Source: Paenibacillus illinoisensis NBRC 15959
Lineage (GTDB): Bacteria; Bacillota; Bacilli; Paenibacillales; Paenibacillaceae
Direction: 5' to 3'
Assembly (NCBI RefSeq): GCF_004000925.1
Contig: NZ_BIME01000006.1
Coordinates: 310,001 to 374,000 of the forward strand
DNA: 64,000 nucleotides
This document shows positions 44,640-53,574 of the stretch, piece after piece. The position numbers and the translations under genes are program-made. Numbering within the stretch: position 1 is the stretch's first letter; every line of letters starts with the position of its first letter. The notes under the pieces are model-generated. The model had not been told where the DNA came from, searched no databases, and saw only the letters and a program-made list of their open reading frames with translations.

Positions 44640-45704
44640 TTACAATGCCCTCCTTTCCTTGCGGGCCAGATAGAGGAAGAACGGTACACCGACAAAAGCA
44701 ACCATGATGCCTACCGCCAGCTCCTCCGGTGGATTTACGATGCGTGATCCCAGATCGGCCAATACCAGAAGGATGGCTCCGAGCAGGGAGGACATGGGAA
44801 TGATCAGACGATAATTGACACCGACGAGTTTACGGGAAATATGCGGAATGACTAACCCGACGAATCCGATCGAGCCAACGGCGGATACGGACACGCCTGC
44901 CAGTATGACCACAGCCGTGAGGGCAAGGAATCGGGTCATGCGAATATGAATCCCCAGGCCCAGGGCAACTTCCTCTCCAAGCGACATGAGGGATACTCTC
45001 CGGGCAAGAGGCATGGTCAGCAGCAACGTGATCAGAAGCACAGGAACAATGAGTCTCAGATGCCGCCATTCAATACCGCCAAAGCCACCGGCATACCAAA
45101 AGGCGAGATCCTGACTCAGGTCAAAATAAATCGCGACACCTGTACTTAGCGAGCTAAGCATGGCTGCAACGACAGCACCTGCAACCGTCAGCCGCATGGA
45201 TGTCAGTCCCCCCGGCGCAGCCGACCCCAGCAGGAAAATAAATAGGGTGCTCAGTACGGCACCAACGAAAGAAAGGCTCATGAGCCAGGCATAAGGCAGT
45301 CCCGGCCAGATGGCAAAGCTCAACGCCACCATGAAGGTGGCGCCTGCGTTGATGCCCAGCACTCCCGTATCCGCCAGCGGATTGCGCGTAATTCCTTGCA
45401 TCAGCGCTCCTGCAACTGCAAAGGCTGCGCCTACGACAGCGGCAGCAACTACGCGGGGGAGACGGAGCTCATGGATGATCTGATGCGGTGTCAGAGCCGG
45501 ATTGTACTGAAATATGGCAGCCCACACCGTTTCGAGTGTTAACGATTTGGCACCAAGCGATATGGCGACAAACAGACTAATCAGCAGAATGGCGATGGCT
45601 GACAAAAACATTAGACTAATTGTCACCGGGGATTTTCTTGAATTGGACGGACGATGTGGCAGTCCCGGATGTTGAATGGGGGTCACTCCTTTTGTTGCCA
45701 GCAA
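44640..45704 (-). CDS. Iron-siderophore ABC permease, FecCD family (first subunit)
   Basis: This protein of up to 354 residues with nine to ten TM segments has the same hallmarks (AGALMQGITRNPLADTGVLGINAGA; GSIGFVGLVIPHISRKLVG). The start is uncertain: TTG 45704 gives the longest form, and AAAGGAG lies 8 nt before an in-frame ATT codon further in. It is the first gene after the Fur-box promoter and forms a heterodimer with the next permease. Confidence 0.9.
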   Translation of the reverse strand: MLATKGVTPIQHPGLPHRPSNSRKSPVTISLMFLSAIAILLISLFVAISLGAKSLTLETVWAAIFQYNPALTPHQIIHELRLPRVVAAAVVGAAFAVAGALMQGITRNPLADTGVLGINAGATFMVALSFAIWPGLPYAWLMSLSFVGAVLSTLFIFLLGSAAPGGLTSMRLTVAGAVVAAMLSSLSTGVAIYFDLSQDLAFWYAGGFGGIEWRHLRLIVPVLLITLLLTMPLARRVSLMSLGEEVALGLGIHIRMTRFLALTAVVILAGVSVSAVGSIGFVGLVIPHISRKLVGVNYRLIIPMSSLLGAILLVLADLGSRIVNPPEELAVGIMVAFVGVPFFLYLARKERRAL

Positions 45705-45717
45705 GATCAGCTCTGCT

Positions 45718-45736
45718 GTTATTGATTATCATTATC
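45718..45736 (-). promoter_or_regulatory. Fur box for the siderophore uptake operon
   Basis: GTTATTGATTATCATTATC (plus strand) reads on the minus strand as a 17/19 match to the classical Fur consensus. It lies directly between a TATAAT (plus-strand 45748-45753) and the first permease gene, so iron-loaded Fur would block the operon. Confidence 0.8.
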
Positions 45737-45754
45737 AATTAGAGTTCATTATAA

Positions 45755-45793
45755 AATCTTAATTCAGGCCCGTACATGGCATAAATTAAGATT
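45755..45793 (-). promoter_or_regulatory. Long inverted repeat: activator site or terminator
   Basis: AATCTTAATT (45755-45764) and AATTAAGATT (45784-45793) are perfect 10-bp inverted arms, 19 bases apart. They sit just upstream of the TATAAT of the siderophore operon, where a Btr-type activator should bind. They also follow the regulator gene's stop and run into T4, so a weak terminator is an alternative reading. Confidence 0.5.
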
Positions 45794-45815
45794 CGGGTGA
45801 TGGACATTTTTTAGA

Positions 45816-47549
45816 TTACAAAAAGGAACATTTGTTCGTCAATAACATAACGGCCTCATCCAGCTGGATGTTGATGGAATAGGGTGCGTATACAACCCAC
45901 GAATTCCAATCAATGACATGAACATGCCCGTTCCGGACGGCCGGATACTGATTCCAACGCGGATCAGCATGGATTTGATGCAGCAGGGAGGCGCGTTCTT
46001 TCACCGAGGTTACAGCCAGCAGCAGAACATCAGCCTCCAGTCCATCCCATTCTCCTGGAGTGATGGACATCCAGTTGAAACCTACACCTGGAGGTTTGCC
46101 AGCGAGCTCGGATTGAATGCGTGCAGGTGGAGTCAGCTGCAGGCTGCGGTAGAACACATGACCGAAGTTACGGGTGCTGTACATACGCGGCCCCTTCGCA
46201 GTTAATGTGCATACCGCAACCGTTACCTGTCCAATCGAATCCCTGATCTTTTTGCGTGCACGCTCAACCTTGCGTTCGTGCCGTTCCAGCCAGTCATTCG
46301 CTGCCTGGGTGCGATCCACAATGGATGCAATCGTATGAAGATGACAGAACATGTCGGTCTGATTCCAGGGGATGGTGATGATCGGAGCGATATCCCCGAT
46401 ATGTTCCATCGCTTTTGCGGCTGCATTGTCCTTGGTCAGAATCAGGTCGGGGTTCACATCCAGGAATGCCTGACGTCCTTGCTCCCAGGGCTCATAGGCA
46501 TGAAAGGGCAGACGGAGTGATTTCGGGATATGGGGTAGATGTCCCTGGATCTGAGCCGCACAAGGCGTTATGCCGAGCGTCATCAGATGATCGGTGTAGG
46601 GGTATGAAAGCGAAACAATATTGCGGTGCACCTGCTTCGCATAGGACGTTGGCGCGTAGCCGGCATGGTTTCGAAAACGCCGGCTGAAATAAAATTCGTC
46701 CCGGTAACCTACACTTCGAGCCACATCGCGAATGCGCATGTCCGAGGTCATCAGCAGTTCCTTGGCACGGTTCATGCGCAGATGGGTTACGTATTCAATT
46801 GGATTTTTGTACATCCGGCTCTTGAAAAGCTGCGAATAATACGATGGATGCATGCCTGCCAGTTCGGCCAGTTTCTCCAGTTTGATCTCATGCATATAGT
46901 TGTCGCGCATATATTGCGTCGTTACCTGGAGCCACTGGTTCGGGTCTTCCTCTGAGCTATCGTTATTTATCTGCTCTTCCTGAGGCCAGAGCATGTGCAG
47001 CAGCTCGGTCATGAGCATTTTCTTTTTATGAGAGGTTGGTCCGTCATCCAAAGTCAGCTGTGCTGCAATGCGCTGTATGCCGTAATAAGGGCCCTGAATC
47101 CAGCCCTGTACCGGGAAGCTTGATTCACGCTCATAAATCATTCGTGTTTTGCTTTTCACCGCTGCCCGGAACAGATCATAATTGATGATATACAGCTCGG
47201 TCTCATGGCCTGCGTCAGTGAATAATTCCAAGGCAGTGCCTGGATTGCAGAGGAAGGCTGATTTGCGGCTAACAAGGTGCTCGGTACCATTCACTATCAG
47301 TTTACCCGTAAATTTATGCATGTATATAAAGGTATGGTGGTCAATATCGGGTTTACTCCAAGTCCATTCCTTGCTCGTGAACCTGATCAGGTCTGTTTGG
47401 TGAAGTTCGAGCAGGGTATCTTCTAGGAACAGCCCCAGATCACTCGGTGATCCAGCTTCCTTGCCCGTGGCCGTAATGGTACGGTTCATGTTGTCGGACG
47501 CAGAGGGATGGGCGTTCGGATGATGAACCATATCTGATTTGCTTATCAT
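45816..47549 (-). CDS. Btr-like AraC regulator with siderophore-binding domain
   Basis: This is a 577-residue protein: an N-terminal cupin-like AraC sensing region (about 30-190), a double HTH (about 211-305: IKLEKLAELAGMHPSYYSQLFK and RIRDVARSVGYRDEFYFSRRF) and a C-terminal FeuA-like binding-protein domain (about 315-577). This is the architecture of Bacillus Btr, which activates siderophore uptake genes when it binds the siderophore. AAAGGAGG precedes the ATG. It lies upstream of the two permease genes and the binding protein it likely controls. Confidence 0.9.
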   Translation of the reverse strand: MISKSDMVHHPNAHPSASDNMNRTITATGKEAGSPSDLGLFLEDTLLELHQTDLIRFTSKEWTWSKPDIDHHTFIYMHKFTGKLIVNGTEHLVSRKSAFLCNPGTALELFTDAGHETELYIINYDLFRAAVKSKTRMIYERESSFPVQGWIQGPYYGIQRIAAQLTLDDGPTSHKKKMLMTELLHMLWPQEEQINNDSSEEDPNQWLQVTTQYMRDNYMHEIKLEKLAELAGMHPSYYSQLFKSRMYKNPIEYVTHLRMNRAKELLMTSDMRIRDVARSVGYRDEFYFSRRFRNHAGYAPTSYAKQVHRNIVSLSYPYTDHLMTLGITPCAAQIQGHLPHIPKSLRLPFHAYEPWEQGRQAFLDVNPDLILTKDNAAAKAMEHIGDIAPIITIPWNQTDMFCHLHTIASIVDRTQAANDWLERHERKVERARKKIRDSIGQVTVAVCTLTAKGPRMYSTRNFGHVFYRSLQLTPPARIQSELAGKPPGVGFNWMSITPGEWDGLEADVLLLAVTSVKERASLLHQIHADPRWNQYPAVRNGHVHVIDWNSWVVYAPYSINIQLDEAVMLLTNKCSFL

Positions 47550-47599
47550 GGAGGGGCCTCCTTTCGTTCTATAGATTCAATAAATGAATTCAATTCTTT

Positions 47600-48349
47600 C
47601 TATAATGAGCGTAGACGCATATCTGAGGTAAACCATTGTCTGTACGTCAGCAGACTCAGTATGATGCTGGTTATGGCAGCCGAACTGGTGAAGGCAAACA
47701 CAATCAGAATCTGGTAACGGACAGCTTCGACGGGGTCGGCGCCTGCGATAATCATGCCGGTCATCATGCCTGGAAGCTGAACGAGGCCTACCGTTTTCAT
47801 GCCATCAATGGTCGGAATCATGCTGGATTTGACAGAGCGTTTCAATACATCCTGAAATGCACGTCTGGGCGCAGCGCCCAGAGAGAGCAGTGTCTCAATT
47901 TCCCCTTTGGAAGCTTCAACCTCACGTTTCATCTGATTCAGGAAGAGCCCCGAGACAACCATTGCATTGCCAATCGTCATTCCGCTGAGTGGAATAATGT
48001 ATTGCGGAGTTGGCTCGACAATGTGAAGACCCAGCAGGAGTCCCATCATCAATAATTCGGTCACCGTAATGGCTGCTGCGATATATAGGGTGATTCGGCG
48101 TAGTCCCTTGCCTCGCTTGCCCGCGTTGAAGGATGCCACGGTTATCATAAAACCTACAATCGCAATGATAAGTGCAGGGTGGTCCGAGTTGAAGATAAAT
48201 TGAAGTACATATCCGACCAGCAGCAGCTGAACCGCCGAACGAACGGTACCTACAGCAATATCTCTCTCCAGACCAAGCTTCTGCCATACAGAAATAAGCA
48301 TGGTCAGCATAATAAATATGATGGTGAAACTCAGTGCGAGGATGGACAT
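47600..48349 (-). CDS. fetB: FetB-like ABC permease (UPF0014 family)
   Basis: This is a 249-residue membrane protein with six to seven TM segments and the family signatures DIAVGTVRSAVQLLLVGYVL, GNAMVVSGL and VGLVQLPGMMTGMIIAGADP. In E. coli FetAB exports iron and protects against oxidative stress. It overlaps the ATPase gene by 19 bases, a sign of tight coupling. It lies next to the siderophore regulator, consistent with iron homeostasis. Confidence 0.9.
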   Translation of the reverse strand: MSILALSFTIIFIMLTMLISVWQKLGLERDIAVGTVRSAVQLLLVGYVLQFIFNSDHPALIIAIVGFMITVASFNAGKRGKGLRRITLYIAAAITVTELLMMGLLLGLHIVEPTPQYIIPLSGMTIGNAMVVSGLFLNQMKREVEASKGEIETLLSLGAAPRRAFQDVLKRSVKSSMIPTIDGMKTVGLVQLPGMMTGMIIAGADPVEAVRYQILIVFAFTSSAAITSIILSLLTYRQWFTSDMRLRSL

Positions 48350-49098
48350 GTGTTCTCCTTATCTGCCTTAGGGGCAGGACGCAGAATGTATTGACGGGCC
48401 AGTTCCGAATGCGGATGGGCAAAGAAAAGGGAGGTGGGCTGGCGTTCCAGCAGGGTCTGTTCACCCATGAACCATGTCGTTGTGCTGAACGAGCGTGCCT
48501 GATCCTGATCATGGGTGACCCATACGAGTGAAATGCCCTCTTGCTTGCTCCATTCGGTCAATTGCTGTTCGACAAGCTTGGCATTGGTCCGGTCCAGAGA
48601 AGCGGTGACTTCATCCAGCAGCAATACCTTGGGACGAAGCATGATGGAACGGATCAGCGCTATGCGCTGCTTTTCTCCGCCAGAAAGATCACTGGCCCGC
48701 TTATGTATATCCAGTTCTTCCAGCCCCACTCCGGCCAGCAGACGGCCAGCCAGATTCGAATCATAGGGTGTTCGGTGGAGGTAATGAACGGTTTTCAAAT
48801 TATCTTCAACGCTGCCTGCAAGCATAATGGGTTGTTGTGCAACATAGGACATGCGCATGCGCCAGATCCTGGGATCGGAATTGAGGTAAGAGGTGCCTTG
48901 CCACAGAATATCTCCGCCATCAGGCACATCCAATAAGGACAGGATACGGAGCAGCGTGCTTTTGCCCTGACCGGACGCACCCAGTACGGCAATTCGCTCT
49001 CCTTCATCGACAGAGGCATCCACTTTCTCGAATAAGAGACGCTGCTCGGCCGCTCCAATATGTTTGGTGAGTTGTTGAATGGTTACGAGAGTAGACAC
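48331..49098 (-). CDS. fetA: FetA-like ABC ATPase
   Basis: This is a 255-residue ATPase. Walker A is GASGQGKST, the Q-loop is YVAQQPIML, the signature is LSGGEKQRIALIRSI, Walker B is VLLLDEVTASLD and the H-loop is VWVTHDQDQA. The start is GTG 49098 with AAGGAAG 8 nt upstream. It is the partner of the UPF0014 permease that follows. Confidence 0.9.
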   Translation of the reverse strand: MSTLVTIQQLTKHIGAAEQRLLFEKVDASVDEGERIAVLGASGQGKSTLLRILSLLDVPDGGDILWQGTSYLNSDPRIWRMRMSYVAQQPIMLAGSVEDNLKTVHYLHRTPYDSNLAGRLLAGVGLEELDIHKRASDLSGGEKQRIALIRSIMLRPKVLLLDEVTASLDRTNAKLVEQQLTEWSKQEGISLVWVTHDQDQARSFSTTTWFMGEQTLLERQPTSLFFAHPHSELARQYILRPAPKADKENTCPSSH

Positions 49099-49290
49099 AG
49101 CGGGATCTTCCTTTCATCCGTGATCTGCTGATAATCTTAGCAAAAATGCTCGAGAATTGAAATGAAAGCAGCTCTGTACAAGCATGCGGGGCAGGAGGTG
49201 AAACCAACGTCTGACGCCAGAGGTTCTTTTTGGTAATATAGAGGAGAGTCAGAATTGGTTCTACCAATAGGGTACAAGGGAGGCTTTCAT

Positions 49291-50295
49291 ATGACAGGAG
49301 TTACGGGACGACAGGACAAGGTAAAGTGGGGCATTATGGGCACAGGATGGATCGCATCCCAGTTTGCCAGAGATCTGGAGCATGCCGGCAATGCCGTGAA
49401 GGCAGCTGTTGGTTCGCGTACACGGGAAAGTGCGGAGAAATTTGCAGCTGAATATGGTTTTGCAAGCGGATACGGATCGTATGAAGAGCTGCTGCAGGAT
49501 CCAGAGGTGGACATTATTTATGTTGCTACGCCGCATCCTTTTCATAAAGAAAATGTAATGGCTTGTCTGGAAGCAGGAAAAGCAGTGCTGTGTGAGAAGC
49601 CGTTCACGATGAACGGACGTCAGCTGGAGCAGCTGGTGGAGACTGCTCGCAGCCGCAAGCTCTTCCTGATGGAAGGCATGTGGACACGTTTTTTGCCTCC
49701 GATTGTTCAGGCGCGGAAGTGGATTGCCGAAGGAAGAATCGGTGAAGTGCGGCTTGTCAAAGGAGACTTTGGTTTCCGTATCGGCTGGGAGCCTGAAGGA
49801 AGGCTGCTGAACCCGGATCTGGGCGGGGGTGCTCTGCTGGATGCTGGCGTGTATCCTGTCTCATTCGCGTCCATGATCTTTGGTGAGCAGCCGCAGCATG
49901 TCTGGAGCACAGCGAACATCGGGGAGACCGGTGTAGATGAACAGTTCTCCGTACTGCTCTCTTACTCGGAAGGACGCTCGGCATCATTGAACGGGGCAGT
50001 CCGTCTGAACCTGAGCAACGAAGCTGTCGTGTATGGTACAGAGGGGTATATCCGTTTGCCGCTGTTCCTCGCCGGGAAAGAAGCTTATCTGCATGTGAAT
50101 GGTCAGGACGAGCCCGAGAAGTTTACGGATGATCGGACAAGCATCGGCTATGCATTTGAGGCTGAAGAAGCCGGGCGCTGCATCATGGAAGGCAAAACAG
50201 AAAGTTCGATTATCCCGCTGGACGAGTCCCTTGAGATCATGAAGCTGATGGATACCATTCGAGGACAGTGGGGCTTGCGATATAAATTTGAGTAA
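49291..50295 (+). CDS. Gfo/Idh/MocA-family oxidoreductase
   Basis: This is a 334-residue NAD(P)-dependent dehydrogenase. The Rossmann motif is KWGIMGTGWIASQFARDL, and the family motif CEKPFTMNGRQLEQLVE carries the catalytic Lys. A C-terminal alpha/beta domain contains LLDAGVYPVSFASMIFGEQP with the conserved DAGVYP motif. It resembles trans-dihydrodiol or glucose-fructose oxidoreductase-type members. The substrate, probably a sugar derivative, is not evident. ATG 49291 follows GGGAGG. Confidence 0.9.
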   Translation: MTGVTGRQDKVKWGIMGTGWIASQFARDLEHAGNAVKAAVGSRTRESAEKFAAEYGFASGYGSYEELLQDPEVDIIYVATPHPFHKENVMACLEAGKAVLCEKPFTMNGRQLEQLVETARSRKLFLMEGMWTRFLPPIVQARKWIAEGRIGEVRLVKGDFGFRIGWEPEGRLLNPDLGGGALLDAGVYPVSFASMIFGEQPQHVWSTANIGETGVDEQFSVLLSYSEGRSASLNGAVRLNLSNEAVVYGTEGYIRLPLFLAGKEAYLHVNGQDEPEKFTDDRTSIGYAFEAEEAGRCIMEGKTESSIIPLDESLEIMKLMDTIRGQWGLRYKFE

Positions 50296-50389
50296 TGATA
50301 TCCAACCATAACCGGACGGTTCTATGTAGGTACGTGTACAGAGAAATCATACTGGAGATATGAAATGATTGGATGGGAGTGGGACTAGG

Positions 50390-51010
50390 ATGAAAATTCT
50401 GATTTCGGGGTTTGAGCCTTTTGGCGGGGATGCCGTGAACCCCACGGGAGAACTGATGGAGGCTCTCGCAAGGGAAGTGGTGGAAGGTGCAGAACTGAAA
50501 ACCGTGCTGCTGCCGGTACATTTCGATGAATGTGCGGATCTGCTGATTGCCGAGATGGAAGCATACGGCCCGGATGTCGTGATTGCCTGCGGGTTAGCCA
50601 AAGGCCGGACAGCCGTAACGACTGAGCGCATCGCCGTGAATGTAAAAGACATTCCGCCTGGCTCCTATGCGGATAACCAGGGACAGCGTCCTGTGGACGA
50701 GCCCATAACCGAAGGCAGTCCGGACGGCCTGTTCTCGACATTGCCCATCCGCGCGATGGTGAATCATATGACTGCGGCAGGCATTCCGGCAGCGGTGTCC
50801 AATACCGCCGGAACGTATATTTGCAACAATACGATGTATCGAGTGCTGGATTACATTCGATTGCAGCAGCTGCCGATCCGGGCAGGATTTGTCCATTTCC
50901 CGGCTTCAACGGAGATGTCATTGCTGCAGCCGTCGGTGCCTTCGCTGCCGATAAGCACAATGCTTGATGCCTTGCGGGTAATGATACGCACCGTAGTGGC
51001 GGAAGCGTAA
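50390..51010 (+). CDS. pcp: Pyrrolidone carboxyl peptidase
   Basis: This 206-residue cysteine peptidase removes N-terminal pyroglutamate. The catalytic triad is visible: Glu79 (TTERIAVN), Cys145 (NTAGTYICNNTMY) and His169 (VHFPAS). The N-terminus KILISGFEPFGGDAVNPT is diagnostic. ATG 50390 is favoured over an earlier in-frame start at 50369. Confidence 0.95.
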   Translation: MKILISGFEPFGGDAVNPTGELMEALAREVVEGAELKTVLLPVHFDECADLLIAEMEAYGPDVVIACGLAKGRTAVTTERIAVNVKDIPPGSYADNQGQRPVDEPITEGSPDGLFSTLPIRAMVNHMTAAGIPAAVSNTAGTYICNNTMYRVLDYIRLQQLPIRAGFVHFPASTEMSLLQPSVPSLPISTMLDALRVMIRTVVAEA

Positions 51011-51569
51011 ATCATGTTCTTCTTGTATGTAAGGTAGTAGCTAAGTTAAGGGTAACTTTGACTGTACCTAGTGAGTAACCTTCGTTGCAATAGGGACTGA
51101 ATGGGGTAACTAAAACGTTTTCCGGAATATGTATTGTTCTAACTTGTAATGTGCTGGGTTGAATTGTAAGTTACGAAAATCAGATAGAAGGGGCTGTCCC
51201 ATGAAGTCATGTTGATGACTATGGGACAGCCCCTTTTGTGATGCATAATTAGTGCCGCCATACAGGCAACCAGTATTGCTGCTTAGATGAGTAGATCTGA
51301 TGAGTAGCTAACGAACTCAGTATCTCTTATTGGAAGAGGTACCAGAGGTTCATTGATTGTAAAGCATCGTAGATGGCTTATTTCATCGGTTCACTTGGTC
51401 AGTCCCAGGTTTCTGTCCGAATAACGTGTCTAATGTTCATCAACCTGTCCATTACGTCTGAATTCTCCGAATAGGTTGCGACAGGTTCGTTAGCGGCTAA
51501 AATAACTAAAAACCAAGGTAAGCAGGCTCCGTTCATCCTAACGAACGGCTTGCTGTTTGCTGGCTCAGA
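51011..51569. other. Gene-free interval with short repeated words
   Basis: No protein gene is seen. The left part holds several spaced GTAAC-containing words (GGGTAACTTTG, GAGTAACCTTCG, GGGGTAACTAAAACG). TAACGAAC recurs at 51309-51316 and 51539-51546, and inverted at 51485-51492. A long hairpin lies at 51190-51240. A weaker hairpin (CCGTTC/GAACGG, near 51529-51548) lies beyond the end of mqnD. Confidence 0.45.
51190..51240 (+). terminator. Long perfect-arm hairpin, terminator-like
   Basis: GGGGCTGTCCCAT pairs with ATGGGACAGCCCC, continues inward through AAGTCAT/ATGACT with a two-base bulge, and is followed by TTTTGTG. It could end transcription from pcp, 180 bases upstream. GGGGCTGTCCCA-type hairpins also occur at the ends of some transposons, so a relic is possible. 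Confidence 0.6.
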
Positions 51570-52403
51570 TCAGATCCGCAGCAGATTCAGGTCGAATTCA
51601 GGAACAAGGCCCTCTTTCATCGCTCGTCCAAGCAGGGCTGTGATTGCCCCATAGCCGTCATCGCCCAGATGGGCACTGAACTCGTTCACGTACAGATCAA
51701 TATGCTGTGCTGCAACATCCGGGTCCATTTCCTGTGCATGCGCCATGACGTATTCTTTGGATTCATCCGGGTGTGCCCAAGCGTATTCCACGGATGCACG
51801 TGCCCATCCAGCGAGTGCATGAGCGTCCAGGTTGCGGCGTGCAATGATTGCTCCGAGCGGGATCGGCAGGCCGGTATCGCTTTCCCACCAGCTGCCGAGG
51901 TCGGTCATCAGCTTCAGATCGTAGTTTTGGTACGTGAAACGTGCTTCATGGATGACCAGACCTGCATCGATTTTGCCATCCCGCACCGCCGGCATGATCT
52001 GATCGAACGGCATCACAACAATCTCGCCCACGCCTCCTGGAACATTCTGCGCTGCCCACAGACGGAACAGCAGATAAGCTGTTGAGCGTTCACTTGGCAC
52101 GGCAACCCGGCGTCCGGACAGATATGCCGGATCGGTGGTGCCGTTAGCCGTAAGAACGAGTGGTCCGCATCCTCTTCCCAGCGCTCCGCCGGAAGGCAGC
52201 AGGGCATACTCGTTCAGCACGTAAGGCAATGCTGCATAGGAGATTTTCAACACATCCGGTCCGCCGGGATTGGCAGCCAGGCCATTCGTAATATCGATAT
52301 CCGCATAGCGGACATCCAGTTCCGGAGCACCCGGAATCCGTCCGTGTACCCAGGCGTGAAAGATAAATGTATCGTTAGGACAAGGGGAAAATGCAATTTT
52401 CAT
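51570..52403 (-). CDS. mqnD: 1,4-dihydroxy-6-naphthoate synthase MqnD
   Basis: This 277-residue enzyme of the futalosine menaquinone pathway converts cyclic dehypoxanthinylfutalosine to 1,4-dihydroxy-6-naphthoate. It has the MqnD start KIAFSPCPNDTFIFHAWVHG, LKISYAALPYVL, VAVPSERSTAYLLFRL, the conserved GLVIHEARFTYQ with catalytic-site His, and GLPIPLGAI. It overlaps mqnB by ATGA. The other pathway genes (mqnA, mqnC, mqnE) are not in the window. Confidence 0.93.
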   Translation of the reverse strand: MKIAFSPCPNDTFIFHAWVHGRIPGAPELDVRYADIDITNGLAANPGGPDVLKISYAALPYVLNEYALLPSGGALGRGCGPLVLTANGTTDPAYLSGRRVAVPSERSTAYLLFRLWAAQNVPGGVGEIVVMPFDQIMPAVRDGKIDAGLVIHEARFTYQNYDLKLMTDLGSWWESDTGLPIPLGAIIARRNLDAHALAGWARASVEYAWAHPDESKEYVMAHAQEMDPDVAAQHIDLYVNEFSAHLGDDGYGAITALLGRAMKEGLVPEFDLNLLRI

Positions 52404-53230
52404 GATGTAAGTACCTCCCGTAAAATGGAACTTGCCGCCTGGAGCGCATCCAGGGCATCCTTGATGCGCCAGGCATCGCGGTCGCGTGGACCGACCGCGT
52501 TGGATATGGCCCGCAGTTCGAGCGCAGGTACGCCGAACTGCTTGGCCGCTGTTGCCACGCCGAAGCCTTCCATGCCTTCGGCGGTGGCATCAGGCACGCG
52601 GCGCAGCAGCTCCGCGGCCGTTTCGGCTGTTCCGGTCGCCGTGGACACGGTGACCGCTGTGCCTCCGCTGACAGCGTGCCCGGCCCGCTGCAGCTCATGG
52701 CGCAGGCGAGCGGCAAGCGCTGCGTCCGCCGCCACACGGGACGAGCCGAATCCGAGCTCGTCCACAGAGAGGAAGCCGTCTGGCGTCTGCGAGCCCAGAT
52801 CGGCAGCCACCATGGCGTCGGCCACCACGAGTGAGCCGACGTCCGCCCGGCCGGGGAACCCGCCGCCGATGCCGGCGCTGATCACCAGCGTGTACGCTGG
52901 GGTCAGGCCTGCTCCGGCAAGGGGCCCCGTGGATGCGGCAGATGCCTGCGCCGCATCCGATCCAGCTGGCGCGGTGGAGTCCTGCGCCAGCGCCTTCCCG
53001 CCAGCCGCTGCGGCGAATGCCAGCTTGGCTGCCGTGCTGACTGCAACCGCTGCCGGGCCCACCCCGCCAGCGATCACGTCAAACATTTCCGCGGCTTGGT
53101 CACCCAGACCGCGAAGTACGGCATCTTTTTCTGCATCCACAGCGGTTACGATTAATACGCGTGGAACTGCTTGGTTCGATGCCGAGCCGTCTGACTCTGT
53201 ATGATTTAAAGCCTGATTTTGTTTGTTCAT
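52400..53230 (-). CDS. mqnB: Futalosine hydrolase MqnB with Ala-rich insert
   Basis: This 276-residue nucleosidase-fold enzyme removes hypoxanthine from futalosine. Features are VLIVTAVDAEKDAVLRGL, GVGPAAVAVSTA, VISAGIGGGFPGRADVGSLVVAD and EGMEGFGVATAAKQFGVPALELRAISN. A nonconserved Ala/Ser/Gly-rich insert (about 76-105) and a hydrophilic N-terminal extension of about 22 residues lengthen it beyond the usual size of about 220. The insert region is strikingly GC-rich compared with the rest of the window. Confidence 0.9.
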   Translation of the reverse strand: MNKQNQALNHTESDGSASNQAVPRVLIVTAVDAEKDAVLRGLGDQAAEMFDVIAGGVGPAAVAVSTAAKLAFAAAAGGKALAQDSTAPAGSDAAQASAASTGPLAGAGLTPAYTLVISAGIGGGFPGRADVGSLVVADAMVAADLGSQTPDGFLSVDELGFGSSRVAADAALAARLRHELQRAGHAVSGGTAVTVSTATGTAETAAELLRRVPDATAEGMEGFGVATAAKQFGVPALELRAISNAVGPRDRDAWRIKDALDALQAASSILREVLTS

Positions 53231-53440
53231 CGGAGTTCTCCCTTATAAGGTGTAAGATTCAACGCTATATTTGGTCATCTCCATCATAACGGAATGGGAA
53301 AGAGAGGAACAACCTTTCCGTGTATTTGTCTGAACATGATCCACTTACGTGTGCTGCCTCGTTAACCGGGCTTGGATGGCATATATGTCACTTCATATAT
53401 ATAAAGGTATCGCGTATGAAGAGTGAAGTCAAAGTTACCG

Positions 53441-53482
53441 TTGACAATCCAATTCAACTGTATTAATAATAATAGTACAGTT
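53441..53482 (+). promoter_or_regulatory. Promoter with GntR-type dyad operator
   Basis: TTGACA (53441-53446) and AATAAT (53465-53470, spacer 18) form a good sigma-A promoter. The inverted arms AACTGTA (53456-53462) and TACAGTT (53476-53482) straddle the -10 element, as expected for autorepression by the GntR/YtrA-type regulator encoded about 90 bases downstream. CACTTCATATA also occurs twice nearby (near 53390 and 53510). Confidence 0.6.
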
Positions 53483-53574
53483 AATACACCTAATGTTTAG
53501 AAAGCATACACTTCATATACAGTCATTCAATTCGCTTATGGGGTATTACATCAATTGGGGAGAGGAGGTGCGGG

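Noticed and set aside
52344-53204. 286-codon plus-strand frame opposite mqnB
   Set aside because: Long only because the region is GC-rich; the product is Ala/Ser/Pro low-complexity and the opposite strand encodes clear MqnB.
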